Shown here piece after piece: positions 52,742 through 61,276 of a DNA stretch of 64,000 bases. Source of the stretch: Caballeronia sp. Lep1P3 (GTDB taxonomy: Bacteria > Pseudomonadota > Gammaproteobacteria > Burkholderiales > Burkholderiaceae); contig NZ_CP084268.1 in assembly GCF_022879595.1 (NCBI RefSeq), positions 1 through 64,000 on the forward strand. Direction: 5' to 3'. The number at the start of each line of letters is the position of its first letter. Positions within the stretch are counted from its first letter, which is position 1. Position numbers and translations under genes: made by a program. Below the pieces are notes generated by a model, which worked only from the letters and a program-made list of their open reading frames with translations, ran no database searches and was not told where the DNA came from.

Positions 52742-54268
52742 TCAAGTCCGCCACACCGCCTCGGCGAACCGGTATCCCATGTTCATGCCCGACGGATTCG
52801 ACTTGTAGCCGCGCACCTTCTTCGACACACCGTCGAGGATCACGTCGAACACGGGAATGACCGTGCCCGCGTTGTCATGCACGAGCGTCTGCATGTCGCC
52901 GTAAATGGCCTTGCGCTTTTTGAAGTCGCCTTCCGCGCGCGCGGCGTCCAGCAACTGATCGAGCTTCGGGTCTTTCCAGCGCGCCTCGTTCGTCGGCGAC
53001 TTCGAGGTATAGAACAGCTCGAAGATCATGCCCACGTTCGGACGGTTCGATATCGAGCCATACGTGATAGGGCGCTTGGTCCAGTAGTTCGACCAGTAGC
53101 CGTCGGTAGGAACCTGCTTGACGACGAAGTTGAAGCCCGCCTGCGCGCCGAAACTCTGCATGAACTGCGCGCCTTCCACCGACGACGCAATGCCCGGCTG
53201 ACAAAAGATCTCGATCGACTGACCCGCGAGGCCGCTCTTCTTGAGATGGAACTTCGCCTTGTCGATATCGAAGGAGCGTTGCGGCAGCCCTTCGAGATAG
53301 TAAGGGTCCCACGGCGCCACGGGATGATCGTTCGCGACGACGCCGTAGGTCTGCATGACGTCGTCGACCATGCGCTTGCGATCCTGCAGATAGCGCACCG
53401 CCGACACGAAATCGGCGTTGCCGGCAATCGGGCTGTCCTGCCGCAAGATCAGGTCCGTGTAGATGCCGAGCTTGTTGAGCACGAGCTGCACGTTCTGATT
53501 GCCCTTCACCTGCGCGGCATAACGATGATCGACCAGCGAGCAGATATCGACGTCGCCCGCGAGCACCGCATTCACGCGCGCGGCGTTGTCCGGCACGCCG
53601 ATGATCTCCACCGTGTCGAGGTAGGGCAGGCCGGGCTTCCAGTAGTTCGGGTTTCGCTTCGCCGCGAACTTGGCTCCAGGCGTGAACGTGTCGATGACGA
53701 ACGGACCGGTACCGACGGGCTTCGAGAAGTCCTTCGCGCCGTTACGCACGATCAGGAAGTAGCTGCTGCCGAGCACCGACGGAAGATCGAAGTTCGGCTT
53801 GTCGATGACGAGCGTCGCTTCGTACTTGCCGACGGCCTTGATTTCTTTGAAGCCGCTTGCAATCGCGAAGGCTTTCGACGTCGTCGCCGGGTCCTTGTGC
53901 CGTGCGAGCGAGTAGACGACGTCATCAGCCGTGAGTTCGGCGCCGTCGTGGAAATGCACGCCTTTCCTGATCGCGATGCGCCATGTGAGGCCATCGGCGC
54001 TTTCGAGCTTGTCGGCGAGCGCGAGCGAAGGCGTCAGCGAATCGTTGAACTCCATCAGCGCGTTGAAGACGCAGAACTGCTTGGTCCAGTCGCCCGAATG
54101 CGCGCCTTTGGCCGGGTCGAGCGTGTCGGATACCGAGCCGTTCTGAACCGCCATGCGGACGTTGCCGCCGCGCCTGGGCGCTTCGTCGGCCATCGCGTAA
54201 GTGGACAGGCCGCTCGCCATGCCCGCCGCGGCGCATATCGAGAGGAAATCTCTTCGGCTAGTTTTCAT
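52742..54268 (-). CDS. Dipeptide-type ABC transporter substrate-binding protein (family 5), Tat-exported
   Basis: A 508-residue family-5 binding protein from ATG 54268, with AGGGGA upstream. Tat signal MKTSRRDFLSICAAAGMASG, cleavage after TYAMA near 26. Mature signatures: LDPAKGAHSG, WRIAIRKGVHFHDGAELTADDVVYSL and GTGPFVIDTF. It is a paralog of 33232-34812. It is transcribed toward its permease/ATPase genes, whereas in the other system it leads the operon, so the module was rearranged. It is divergent from the oxidase at 54585. Confidence 0.92.
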   Translation of the reverse strand: MKTSRRDFLSICAAAGMASGLSTYAMADEAPRRGGNVRMAVQNGSVSDTLDPAKGAHSGDWTKQFCVFNALMEFNDSLTPSLALADKLESADGLTWRIAIRKGVHFHDGAELTADDVVYSLARHKDPATTSKAFAIASGFKEIKAVGKYEATLVIDKPNFDLPSVLGSSYFLIVRNGAKDFSKPVGTGPFVIDTFTPGAKFAAKRNPNYWKPGLPYLDTVEIIGVPDNAARVNAVLAGDVDICSLVDHRYAAQVKGNQNVQLVLNKLGIYTDLILRQDSPIAGNADFVSAVRYLQDRKRMVDDVMQTYGVVANDHPVAPWDPYYLEGLPQRSFDIDKAKFHLKKSGLAGQSIEIFCQPGIASSVEGAQFMQSFGAQAGFNFVVKQVPTDGYWSNYWTKRPITYGSISNRPNVGMIFELFYTSKSPTNEARWKDPKLDQLLDAARAEGDFKKRKAIYGDMQTLVHDNAGTVIPVFDVILDGVSKKVRGYKSNPSGMNMGYRFAEAVWRT

Positions 54269-54584
54269 CGGTGTCCCCTGGTGTTGGAGTGATCGGCGTG
54301 GCAAGAGCGGATGCGGCGTTCACGTTCATCGAAACGCGGACATGCCCGCCTGACGGACCATTCTAGGAACGGATGCGCCGCATGTTCAAATTCGCCATTT
54401 TTGACCCCCCATCCGTTTTTGATATGCGGACGCGATGGACGGCCCGCCGTTTGGTCGAGGCTTGCGCGATGTATCGCGGGTCCATATCAGGAAAGCATGC
54501 CCTCCCAATACCTTCGCATTTGTCAACGCGGGGATCGCTTCTTACACTCCGGCTCACCTGGCTCCTCTCTGGAACGACGCGAAC
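54269..54584. other. Divergent control region between binding protein and oxidase genes
   Basis: 316 bases. The right part is the conserved promoter element (54484-54549). The middle (54388-54425) is AT-rich (CCATTTTTGACCCCCCATCCGTTTTTGATATG) and could carry the minus-strand promoter of the binding protein. Confidence 0.55.
54484..54549 (+). promoter_or_regulatory. Conserved LysR-type promoter element (copy 2)
   Basis: ATATCA (54484), GCATG (54495), CGCATTTGTCAA (54515) and TACACTC (54543) occur with the same offsets (0, 11, 31, 59) as the element at 47003. TTGTCA/TACACT with an 18-base spacer would start transcription about 54555, 30 bases before the GTG start of the oxidase. Confidence 0.65.
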
Positions 54585-55916
54585 GTGAGACATCCACTGC
54601 TGCACATCGAGACCGATGCGACCTTGCCCACGCATGTGGATGTCGCGGTGATCGGCGGCGGCGCCGCTGGCGTCGCGACGGCGTATGAACTCAATCGGCT
54701 GGGCAAGCGTGTCGCCGTGTTCGAGAAGGGACGCATTGCCGCCGAACAAAGCAGCAGAAACTGGGGCTGGTGCCGCACGCTGGGCCGCGATCTGCGCGAA
54801 CTCGGCATGGCGAAGCTGAGCGTGCAGCGCTGGTCGGAGTTGTCCTCCGAGATCGGCGCCGATGTGGGATTCCGCGAGACCGGCATCACCTTCGTCACGC
54901 GCAGCGAGGAGGAGCTTGCGGGCTGGCAGGACTGGTTTGCCTTCGCGAGGCGTTCGGGCGTCGCGGCGCAAATGCTTTCGCGAGAACAGGCGAACGCGCT
55001 CTATTCGGGCCACGGCGCGCCGTGGATCGGTGGCGTGCGCACGTTCCACGACGGCTACGCCGATCCCGCCTGCGCCATTCCGCTGCTCGCTCGTCATGCG
55101 CGCGCGCAAGGCGTGACGATTCTTCAGCGCTGCGCGGTCAACGATCTGTACATCGAAGCAGGGCGGCTGGCGGGGATCGAGACCGAACGTGGACGGGTAC
55201 GCGCCGATGCGGTCGTCATCGCGGCCGGAGCGTGGTCGTCGCTCTTCTGTCTCAAGCAGAAAGTGGTGCTGCCGGTGTTGAACGTGCATTCGTCAGCATC
55301 GAAGTCGAAGGGCGACATCCGGCTCTCCTTCGAAGGGCCGCTCAAAGCGCCTGAGTTTTCATTGCGCGAACGGGCGGACGGCGGCTACACGCTCGCGAAG
55401 AGCGGGCGCGGCACTGTCCATGTCGTGCCGAACAGCCTGCGCTACGCGAACCGCTTCAAGGGACTCTATGCGAGCCGCCGGGCGAGCATCAAGGTCAAGT
55501 TCGGCGCAGAGTTCTTCCGCCAGCTCTGGGACGAGTTCGGCTACTTGCATCTGGGCCGCTCGCCGTTCGAACGCACGCGCATCCTCGATCCCGAGCCGGA
55601 CATTTCGCTTGTCCACTCGGCTTACGATGCCGCGGGCAAGATCTTTCCGCAGTTCGACCCCTCCGCCGTCGATCTCGCGTGGGGCGGTGCGATCGACAAC
55701 ACGCCGGATGGCATTCCCGTCGTATCCGAATGCAGCGGACAGCCTGGGCTCTACTTGTGCACCGGATTCAGCGGACACGGCTTCAGCAGTGCGCTCGGAG
55801 CAGGACGGATGCTTGCCGGACTGATCGCGACCGGGCGCATGACGCAGGAGTTGGAGCATTTGTCGCATAGCCGATTCCTGAACGGGCAGGCACTCGCGCC
55901 GAACATCATTTATTAG
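54585..55916 (+). CDS. FAD-dependent amine/amino-acid oxidoreductase (DAO fold, RNWGW subgroup)
   Basis: A 443-residue flavoprotein from GTG 54585 (VRHPLLHIETDATLP), with GGAACGA upstream. No ATG lies at a sensible position: the in-frame ATG at 54435 is upstream of the predicted promoter. Rossmann GGGAAG, the motif EQSSRNWGWCRTLGRD, and TGFSGHGFSSALGAG at the end place it with 20047 and 62707. The usual WVRQQNRD is WCRTLGRD here, so it is the divergent member. It shares a promoter element with the HAD/oxidase module at 47175, suggesting the same regulon. Confidence 0.87.
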   Translation: MRHPLLHIETDATLPTHVDVAVIGGGAAGVATAYELNRLGKRVAVFEKGRIAAEQSSRNWGWCRTLGRDLRELGMAKLSVQRWSELSSEIGADVGFRETGITFVTRSEEELAGWQDWFAFARRSGVAAQMLSREQANALYSGHGAPWIGGVRTFHDGYADPACAIPLLARHARAQGVTILQRCAVNDLYIEAGRLAGIETERGRVRADAVVIAAGAWSSLFCLKQKVVLPVLNVHSSASKSKGDIRLSFEGPLKAPEFSLRERADGGYTLAKSGRGTVHVVPNSLRYANRFKGLYASRRASIKVKFGAEFFRQLWDEFGYLHLGRSPFERTRILDPEPDISLVHSAYDAAGKIFPQFDPSAVDLAWGGAIDNTPDGIPVVSECSGQPGLYLCTGFSGHGFSSALGAGRMLAGLIATGRMTQELEHLSHSRFLNGQALAPNIIY

Positions 55917-55917
55917 G

Positions 55918-56216
55918 TCTTTAAGCTCGCGTCCGATGTTGTCCGGCGCGATGGTTGTCGAATATCGGACTCGCCTTGCTCTTCGACCCTCGCGAGCCGC
56001 GGTCAGGCGTTTCGCGTCGCTCGGCTTGGTCGATCAGCCAGTCCTCGAAGGCGCGCAGCAAGCGCGTGTTCTGCTTGCGCTCCGGCGGGAGATCGAAGGG
56101 CTTGACCAGTTCGCCCGCGCCACGTTCAGCTCGCCTGCCGCTTTCGTGAAGCTCAACATCCGCGCCGACGTTTCGAATGCGAGCAGCGCCCGTAGCGAGG
56201 AAAGTGGAAGACGCAT
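55918..56216 (-). pseudogene. Internally deleted LysR (GcvA-type) regulator remnant
   Basis: From ATG 56216 on the minus strand the first about 36 codons encode a GcvA-like N-terminus (MRLPLSSLRALLAFETSARM, then SFTKAAGELNVA). The homology then jumps, in another frame, to a LysR C-terminus (ELVKPFDLPPERKQ, then RLLRAFEDWLIDQA). About 200 or more internal codons, including most of the HTH and effector domain, are missing. The junction is near 56110-56125. It is divergent from the Old Yellow Enzyme-type gene, whose regulator it probably was. Confidence 0.75.
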
Positions 56217-56311
56217 ACGACCCCATGTTATGGGGGATGCATCGATTTGTAATTTGACGGCGGGAATTGGCCTCGTTACCTTGAACCCGACGTCCACTTC
56301 ATTCTCCGGCC

Positions 56312-58336
56312 ATGACCACTGCTTCGTCGGATCCATTGCTTCGGCCGTTCACCCTCAAGCACCTCGTGCTCAGGAACCGCGTGATGAGCACGAGCCACGC
56401 AAGCCGCCTGACGCGCGATGAATTCCCGCAAGAGGTGTATCAGCGGTATCACGAGGAGAAGGCGAAAGGGGGGATCGCGCTGACGATGTTCGGCGGCTCG
56501 TCGAACGTCAGCCTCGACAGTCCCAACACGTTCCAGCAAATCAACGTATCGACGGATGCGGTCGTGCCGCATCTGCGCCGTTTTTCCGACCGTATTCACG
56601 CGCACGGCGCGGCGCTGATGTGCCAGATCACGCACCTCGGGCGGCGCGGCGATGCCTATACGGAGCCGTGGCTGCCGATGATCGCGCCGTCTGCCGTGCG
56701 CGAAACATTGCATCGGGCGATTCCACAGGCTATCCACGATGCCGACATCGAGCGCGTGATCCGCGATTTCGGCCTTGCGGCGAAGCGTTGCCGTGATGGT
56801 GGACTCGACGGCATCGAAACGCATGCGGGCGGGCATCTCATCGGTCAGTTCATGGACCCGACCGTGAACCTGCGCACCGACAAATACGGCGGCTCGACGG
56901 CCAATCGCGTGCGCTTCGCGATCGAGATTCACGAAGAGATACGCAAGCAGGCCGGCGACGAGTTCATCGTGGGCTTTCGCTTCTCGCTCGAAGATGGATG
57001 CAGCTTCGAGGAAGGCCTGGCGATGTCGCGCATTCTGCAGGACACCGGCCTCTTCGATTTCTTCAATGTCACGTTCGGCCGCATGGACACGAAGATGGCG
57101 CTTGCGGTCAATTCGATGCCCGCCATGTTCATGCCGTCCGCGCCGTGGCTGCCGAAAGCCGCTGCATTCAAGCGCGCGGTCGATCTGCCCGTGTTTCATG
57201 CGGCGAAGATCGCCGATCTCGCCACCGCGCGTTACGCAATCCGCGAAGGCCTGCTCGACATGGTCGGCATGACGCGCGCGCATATCGCCGAGCCGCATCT
57301 CGTGAAGCTCGTCGAAGCGGGCAAGGAAGACGAGGCGCGGCCGTGCGTCGGCGCATCGTTCTGCCGCAATTTCCGCGCGACGTGCATCCATAACCCGGCG
57401 ACATCGCGCGAAACGTACCTCACGCACGACATACCGGAAGCCGCGCAGAAGAAGCGCGTGCTGATCGTCGGCGCGGGACCGGCGGGCCTCGAAGCGGCAC
57501 GCGTTTGCGCGACGCGCGGCCATGACGTCACCGTGCTCGAGGCGAACTCGACGGCGGGCGGGCAGATGCTGCTCGCGGCGACCGGAAGCTGGCGGCGCGA
57601 TCTCATCGGCATCGTCGATTGGCGCGTGTCCGCGCTCGAACGGCTGAATGTCGATGTGCGTTACAACCACTACGCCGAAGTGAGCGACGTGCTCGATCAT
57701 GGCGCGGACGTCGTCATCATCGCGACGGGCGGCTTGCCGGATCTCGATGCGCTGCCGGGCGCGCGGTACTGCAAGACCGTGTTCGATGCGCTCACGGAAA
57801 CGCCGCCGCGCCAAGGCAGCGCGATCGTCTACGACGGCACCGGCCGCCACAACGCCTATCTGTGCGCGGAACGTTATGTGGATGCGGGCCTCGACGTATC
57901 GCTTGCGCTCATCGACAGCACGCCCGCGCAGGAAACCGGCGGACGCGGCGACGATCAGGTCTGGATGCGCAACATCGCGCGCTGGGACGTGCCCGTGCGG
58001 ACGAACATCGAACTGATCGAAGTGAACGCGCTCGCGAACGGCAAGCGCCGCGCCGTGTTCCGTCATCTTCTGACGGATGATCTCGTCGAAGTGGAAGCGG
58101 ATCATGTAGTCGTCGAGCGCGGCATGCTCGCGGTGGACGATCTTTACGAAGCGGCGCGCATGTATTCGGCCAACGACGGCTATACCGATCTCGAAGCGTT
58201 CGCAACGGGTAAGCCGCAACCCGCGACGCCCGCGGAAGAAGGGCGATTCCGGCTATACCGCATCGGCGACGCGAGCGCGTCGCGCGACATCCACACGGCC
58301 ATATACGACGCATACAGGCTTTGCCTTGCGCTCTAG
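56312..58336 (+). CDS. NADH:flavin oxidoreductase (OYE/trimethylamine-dehydrogenase class; N-methylproline demethylase-like)
   Basis: A 674-residue flavoenzyme: N-terminal FMN-binding TIM barrel (about 8-365; FTLKHLVLRNRVMSTSH, HLGRRG, THAGGHLIGQFMDP, NLRTDKYGGS) and C-terminal ADP/NAD-binding region with GAGPAG (387-392) and VVIIATGG. The family includes dimethylglycine, trimethylamine and N-methylproline (stachydrine) demethylating enzymes. The Fe-S motif normally C-x2-C-x2-C-x12-C reads C345, Ala348, C351 and then C358, so one ligand is replaced and the last loop is about six residues shorter. The likely role is demethylation of an N-methylated amino acid; substrate unknown. Confidence 0.87.
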   Translation: MTTASSDPLLRPFTLKHLVLRNRVMSTSHASRLTRDEFPQEVYQRYHEEKAKGGIALTMFGGSSNVSLDSPNTFQQINVSTDAVVPHLRRFSDRIHAHGAALMCQITHLGRRGDAYTEPWLPMIAPSAVRETLHRAIPQAIHDADIERVIRDFGLAAKRCRDGGLDGIETHAGGHLIGQFMDPTVNLRTDKYGGSTANRVRFAIEIHEEIRKQAGDEFIVGFRFSLEDGCSFEEGLAMSRILQDTGLFDFFNVTFGRMDTKMALAVNSMPAMFMPSAPWLPKAAAFKRAVDLPVFHAAKIADLATARYAIREGLLDMVGMTRAHIAEPHLVKLVEAGKEDEARPCVGASFCRNFRATCIHNPATSRETYLTHDIPEAAQKKRVLIVGAGPAGLEAARVCATRGHDVTVLEANSTAGGQMLLAATGSWRRDLIGIVDWRVSALERLNVDVRYNHYAEVSDVLDHGADVVIIATGGLPDLDALPGARYCKTVFDALTETPPRQGSAIVYDGTGRHNAYLCAERYVDAGLDVSLALIDSTPAQETGGRGDDQVWMRNIARWDVPVRTNIELIEVNALANGKRRAVFRHLLTDDLVEVEADHVVVERGMLAVDDLYEAARMYSANDGYTDLEAFATGKPQPATPAEEGRFRLYRIGDASASRDIHTAIYDAYRLCLAL

Positions 58337-58364
58337 AAGGCAAGTCAGAAAGCAGAGGCCCTGA

Positions 58365-58871
58365 ATGAACATACCGACCGTTGCTATCAGGCGACTGCGA
58401 GCAGATGAATGGCGACTGCTTAGAGATCTGCGCCTGCAAGCACTCAGAAGCGACCCGGCTTCATTCTGGGAAACGGAAACCGAGGCGCGAGCCTACGACG
58501 ATTCGTATTGGAGCGCATTCGCCGAGCGGCTCGCGACCCCTGATGGTTCTCGTTTTTTTATGCTCGAGGTGGATGGCACCATCATCGGCACGGTCTTCGG
58601 CACCAGGAAAGGCGAGCACGAGTACCGCGTCGGCGGGCTTTGGATCGCACCGCCTTCGAGACGCAAAGGATATGGCTCGCTTCTGGTTCAGCGCGTCGTG
58701 AATTGGGCGAACGATGACCCTTCGGCAGCTATTCGACTCTGGTGCCATGTCGGGCCGCAGACCGCGTTCTATAGCAAGAACGGCTTCCACTCATTAGGCA
58801 CGTTAAGACAGCATGAGTCGGATGGACGACAGATTGTCGAGATGCAGTGGTCTTGCGCGCAGGCAGGTTAG
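58365..58871 (+). CDS. GNAT-family N-acetyltransferase
   Basis: A 168-residue single-domain GNAT: VAIRRLRADEWRLLRDLRLQ N-terminus, acetyl-CoA loop PPSRRKGYGSLLV (about 94-106) and AFYSKNGFHSLG near the C-terminus. It follows the OYE-type gene by 28 bases and may be cotranscribed with it. It is convergent with the D-serine dehydratase-like gene. It is not related to the tandem-GNAT pair in this window. Acceptor unknown. Confidence 0.88.
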   Translation: MNIPTVAIRRLRADEWRLLRDLRLQALRSDPASFWETETEARAYDDSYWSAFAERLATPDGSRFFMLEVDGTIIGTVFGTRKGEHEYRVGGLWIAPPSRRKGYGSLLVQRVVNWANDDPSAAIRLWCHVGPQTAFYSKNGFHSLGTLRQHESDGRQIVEMQWSCAQAG

Positions 58872-58940
58872 TGCGTTTCAGATGACGCGCCCGCTTGCTG
58901 GATGGAATGGACACCGCACTGCCTTCCGGCAAGACGCCGT

Positions 58941-60071
58941 TCACCAACCCGAAAAGCGAGGCCAAGTCGAGATTTCCCCGTCGGGGCCGAGTGCCACATA
59001 CTCGGGATATTGCGCGCCGGTTGCACACGCATGATTGGGAAGGATGCGCAGCCTCGTGCCGATGGGAAATTTCTTCGCGATGTCCGCGTCCGGCGAATCG
59101 TCGCGCGCAATCACGCCGTGTTCCTGATTTGCGGTGACCATCCGGTAGTCACCGAGTTCGTTGCCGTCCTCTGCACAAACGAGCCCATAACCGAAGTCGC
59201 GTTTTTGCCGTTGTGTGCCCCGATCCCGGCTCATTGCCATCCAGCCGGCATCGACGATCGCCCATCCTTTATCCGGTTGATGGCCGATAACGGTAGTAAG
59301 GACGCTCAAAGCGATCTCGTTCGTCGCGTTCACACCGACGTTATGCATCACCAGGTCGAAGAAAACGTAGACGCCTGCGCGAACCTCCGTGACACCTTCG
59401 AGGTGTTCCGCAGCAAGAGCGGTGGGCGTGGACCCGATGCTCACGACGTCACAGGCGATGCCCGCGGCACGCAGACGTTCCGCGGCGCGAACAGTGCCCG
59501 CACGCTCCTGTTCGGCGATGCGCATCAGTGCGTCCGGTGTGTCGTATTCGTAGCTGGACCCCGCGTGCGCAATGACGCCGCCGAGTCGCATACCGCCGTC
59601 GACCAGAGCCCTGGCGACCGGTAGCAAAGCGGGGTCTTCCGGAGCAATACCGGAGCGGTGACCGTCGACATCGATCTCGATCCAGATTTCGAAGGCCTCG
59701 CCATGCGCGCGTCCGAAGGCAACGATTTCTTCGACGCCCGCGAGGCTGTCGGCAAGGAGCTTCAGATCGCATCCAGCGCGTCGAAGAGCGAGCGCCTGCG
59801 ACAACTTGCCCGGTGCGATACCAACCGCGTAGACGATGTCGCGCACGCCCGCGGCAAAGAACTGCTCTGCCTCCTTCAGGGTCGAGACGGTAATGCCGCG
59901 TGCTCCCGCGGCGATCTGCGCTTGCACGACGGGCTTGCACTTACTGGTCTTCACGTGCGGCCGGAACGCAACGCCAAGCGCATTGAGGCGTTCTTGCATT
60001 CGCGTGATGTTGCGGTTCATGCGCGCGACGTCGATCAGAGCGGCCGGTGTGTTCAACGACTGCAGGTTCAA
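58941..60071 (-). CDS. PLP-dependent D-serine dehydratase / D-threonine aldolase family protein (DSD1 type)
   Basis: A 376-residue fold-type III PLP enzyme (alanine-racemase-like N-terminal barrel plus C-terminal domain). TTG 60071 is proposed as the start because GAGGGG lies 7 bases upstream and the domain begins right after (LNTPAALIDVARMN). PLP lysine K41 in RPHVKTSK; metal-site motif PNHACAT with H347 and C349. The H-x-C pair is like zinc-dependent D-serine dehydratase, while D-threonine aldolases usually have H-x-D. It probably removes D-serine-like 3-hydroxy amino acids. The LysR just upstream is the likely regulator. Confidence 0.87.
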   Translation of the reverse strand: MNLQSLNTPAALIDVARMNRNITRMQERLNALGVAFRPHVKTSKCKPVVQAQIAAGARGITVSTLKEAEQFFAAGVRDIVYAVGIAPGKLSQALALRRAGCDLKLLADSLAGVEEIVAFGRAHGEAFEIWIEIDVDGHRSGIAPEDPALLPVARALVDGGMRLGGVIAHAGSSYEYDTPDALMRIAEQERAGTVRAAERLRAAGIACDVVSIGSTPTALAAEHLEGVTEVRAGVYVFFDLVMHNVGVNATNEIALSVLTTVIGHQPDKGWAIVDAGWMAMSRDRGTQRQKRDFGYGLVCAEDGNELGDYRMVTANQEHGVIARDDSPDADIAKKFPIGTRLRILPNHACATGAQYPEYVALGPDGEISTWPRFSGW

Positions 60072-60170
60072 AGCGGGACCCCTCACTAAGTTACCGGCGC
60101 GAATCGTCGAGTGTCGAACGCAACGCAGCCCGGATTGAACCCGCACTATAGAAGTCGAACCTGTGCCCGT

Positions 60171-60200
60171 GTTTAACGGAAGATAAACGGACAGTTAAAC
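60171..60200. promoter_or_regulatory. GTTTAAC/GTTAAAC inverted repeat upstream of the D-serine dehydratase-like gene
   Basis: GTTTAAC (60171-60177) and GTTAAAC (60194-60200) are inverted copies 16 bases apart, framed by CCCG...CGGG. A minus-strand -10 TATAGT lies at 60150-60145. The right half overlaps the 3-prime end of the LysR gene. The same half-site type occurs at 61277-61297 before the tandem-GNAT gene. Confidence 0.55.
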
Positions 60201-61136
60201 GGGACTGAATCTCTGCGGGTGCCTCCACGGTGCCGGATCGAATGCGCGCTTCGCAGCTTCAAGGAAGATTCGTTGACGGTTCGTGATGGCATGCCGGGAT
60301 GGCAAGAGCGCCATGATCGGCGCGGGCTCCAGTCGCCACTCGGGGAGAAGCCGCACCAGCTTGCCTGCCGCAATGAGTCCCGCGGCGCTCCACTCAGAAC
60401 GCTCGATGATGCCCAAGCCGTCCGCGGCCCAGTCGCTTATAACGGTGCCGTCGTTCGAGGATAGCGACCCGGACAGCCTCACAGTGATGCCTTTGACGCC
60501 GGGTCTGCGGGCTTTTCCGTCCGGCATGAACCGTAGGCGGGTGACATCTTCGTCGTTCTCGCGCAGCGTCAGGCACTCGTAGCGCTGAAGATCGGTCGGA
60601 TGATCGAGTCGGTCCATCCGTCGCGCGAATTCAGGGCTTGCGCATAGAAAGCGCTCGTTTGGCGCCAGGAAATGGCCGACCCAGGACGACGATTTGGCTG
60701 TACCGATCGACAACACGACGTCAGCGCCCGACGCGGCTGAGAGAGGGCTCTCGGCCAGAACGAGCGACACCCCAAGGTTCGGATGCTGGAGATGCAGTTC
60801 TCGAACCAAGGGCGCTATGTGTGCCCGGCCAAAGCCGAACGGCGCGACGATACGCAAGTGGCCGCTTACGCTGCCTGACTGCTCCGCGACTCGAGTCGCA
60901 ATTGATTCGATCCTCTCGAGTATCTCGATCGATTCTTGCAGGAGCTTCACGCCCTCGTCGGTAAGTGTCACGCCACGCGCTTCACGAACGGCAAGTTGCA
61001 GCCCGAGTCGCTCTTCCAGTCGCTGCAGACGAACCGAGACGGCTGGAGGCGTCAGGTTCAGCACGCGTGCTGCGGCGGCGAGCGAGCGCGACCCGCCCAG
61101 CGCGCGAAACAACCGCATGTCCTCGAGTTCGATCAT
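60195..61136 (-). CDS. LysR-family transcriptional regulator
   Basis: A 313-residue LysR from ATG 61136 (MIELEDMRLFRALGG), with AAGGGCCC upstream. HTH about 3-62 (LAAAARVLNLTPPAVSVRLQRLEERLG), effector domain about 90-300. It is divergent from the tandem-GNAT/oxidase genes and tandem with the D-serine dehydratase-like gene. Related GTTTAAC-type inverted repeats flank the gene on both sides, so it probably controls both neighbours. Confidence 0.9.
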   Translation of the reverse strand: MIELEDMRLFRALGGSRSLAAAARVLNLTPPAVSVRLQRLEERLGLQLAVREARGVTLTDEGVKLLQESIEILERIESIATRVAEQSGSVSGHLRIVAPFGFGRAHIAPLVRELHLQHPNLGVSLVLAESPLSAASGADVVLSIGTAKSSSWVGHFLAPNERFLCASPEFARRMDRLDHPTDLQRYECLTLRENDEDVTRLRFMPDGKARRPGVKGITVRLSGSLSSNDGTVISDWAADGLGIIERSEWSAAGLIAAGKLVRLLPEWRLEPAPIMALLPSRHAITNRQRIFLEAAKRAFDPAPWRHPQRFSPV

Positions 61137-61276
61137 TAAAGGGCCCTTAAGCACATGTTCAGTCGTTATTAAACACGCCAGAATTCCTGGCCCTTATCGT
61201 ATTGCGATCCAGACAAGGTTGCCGTTACGCGGTCTCAGACGAGGCACGTCGATGATGCGGGCAAACGACGACTCAC

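Noticed and set aside
27369..54268. Idea that the duplicated modules are a composite transposon or integrative element
   Set aside because: No transposase, integrase, tRNA, direct-repeat border or insertion-sequence inverted repeat was seen; the paralogs are diverged rather than near-identical.
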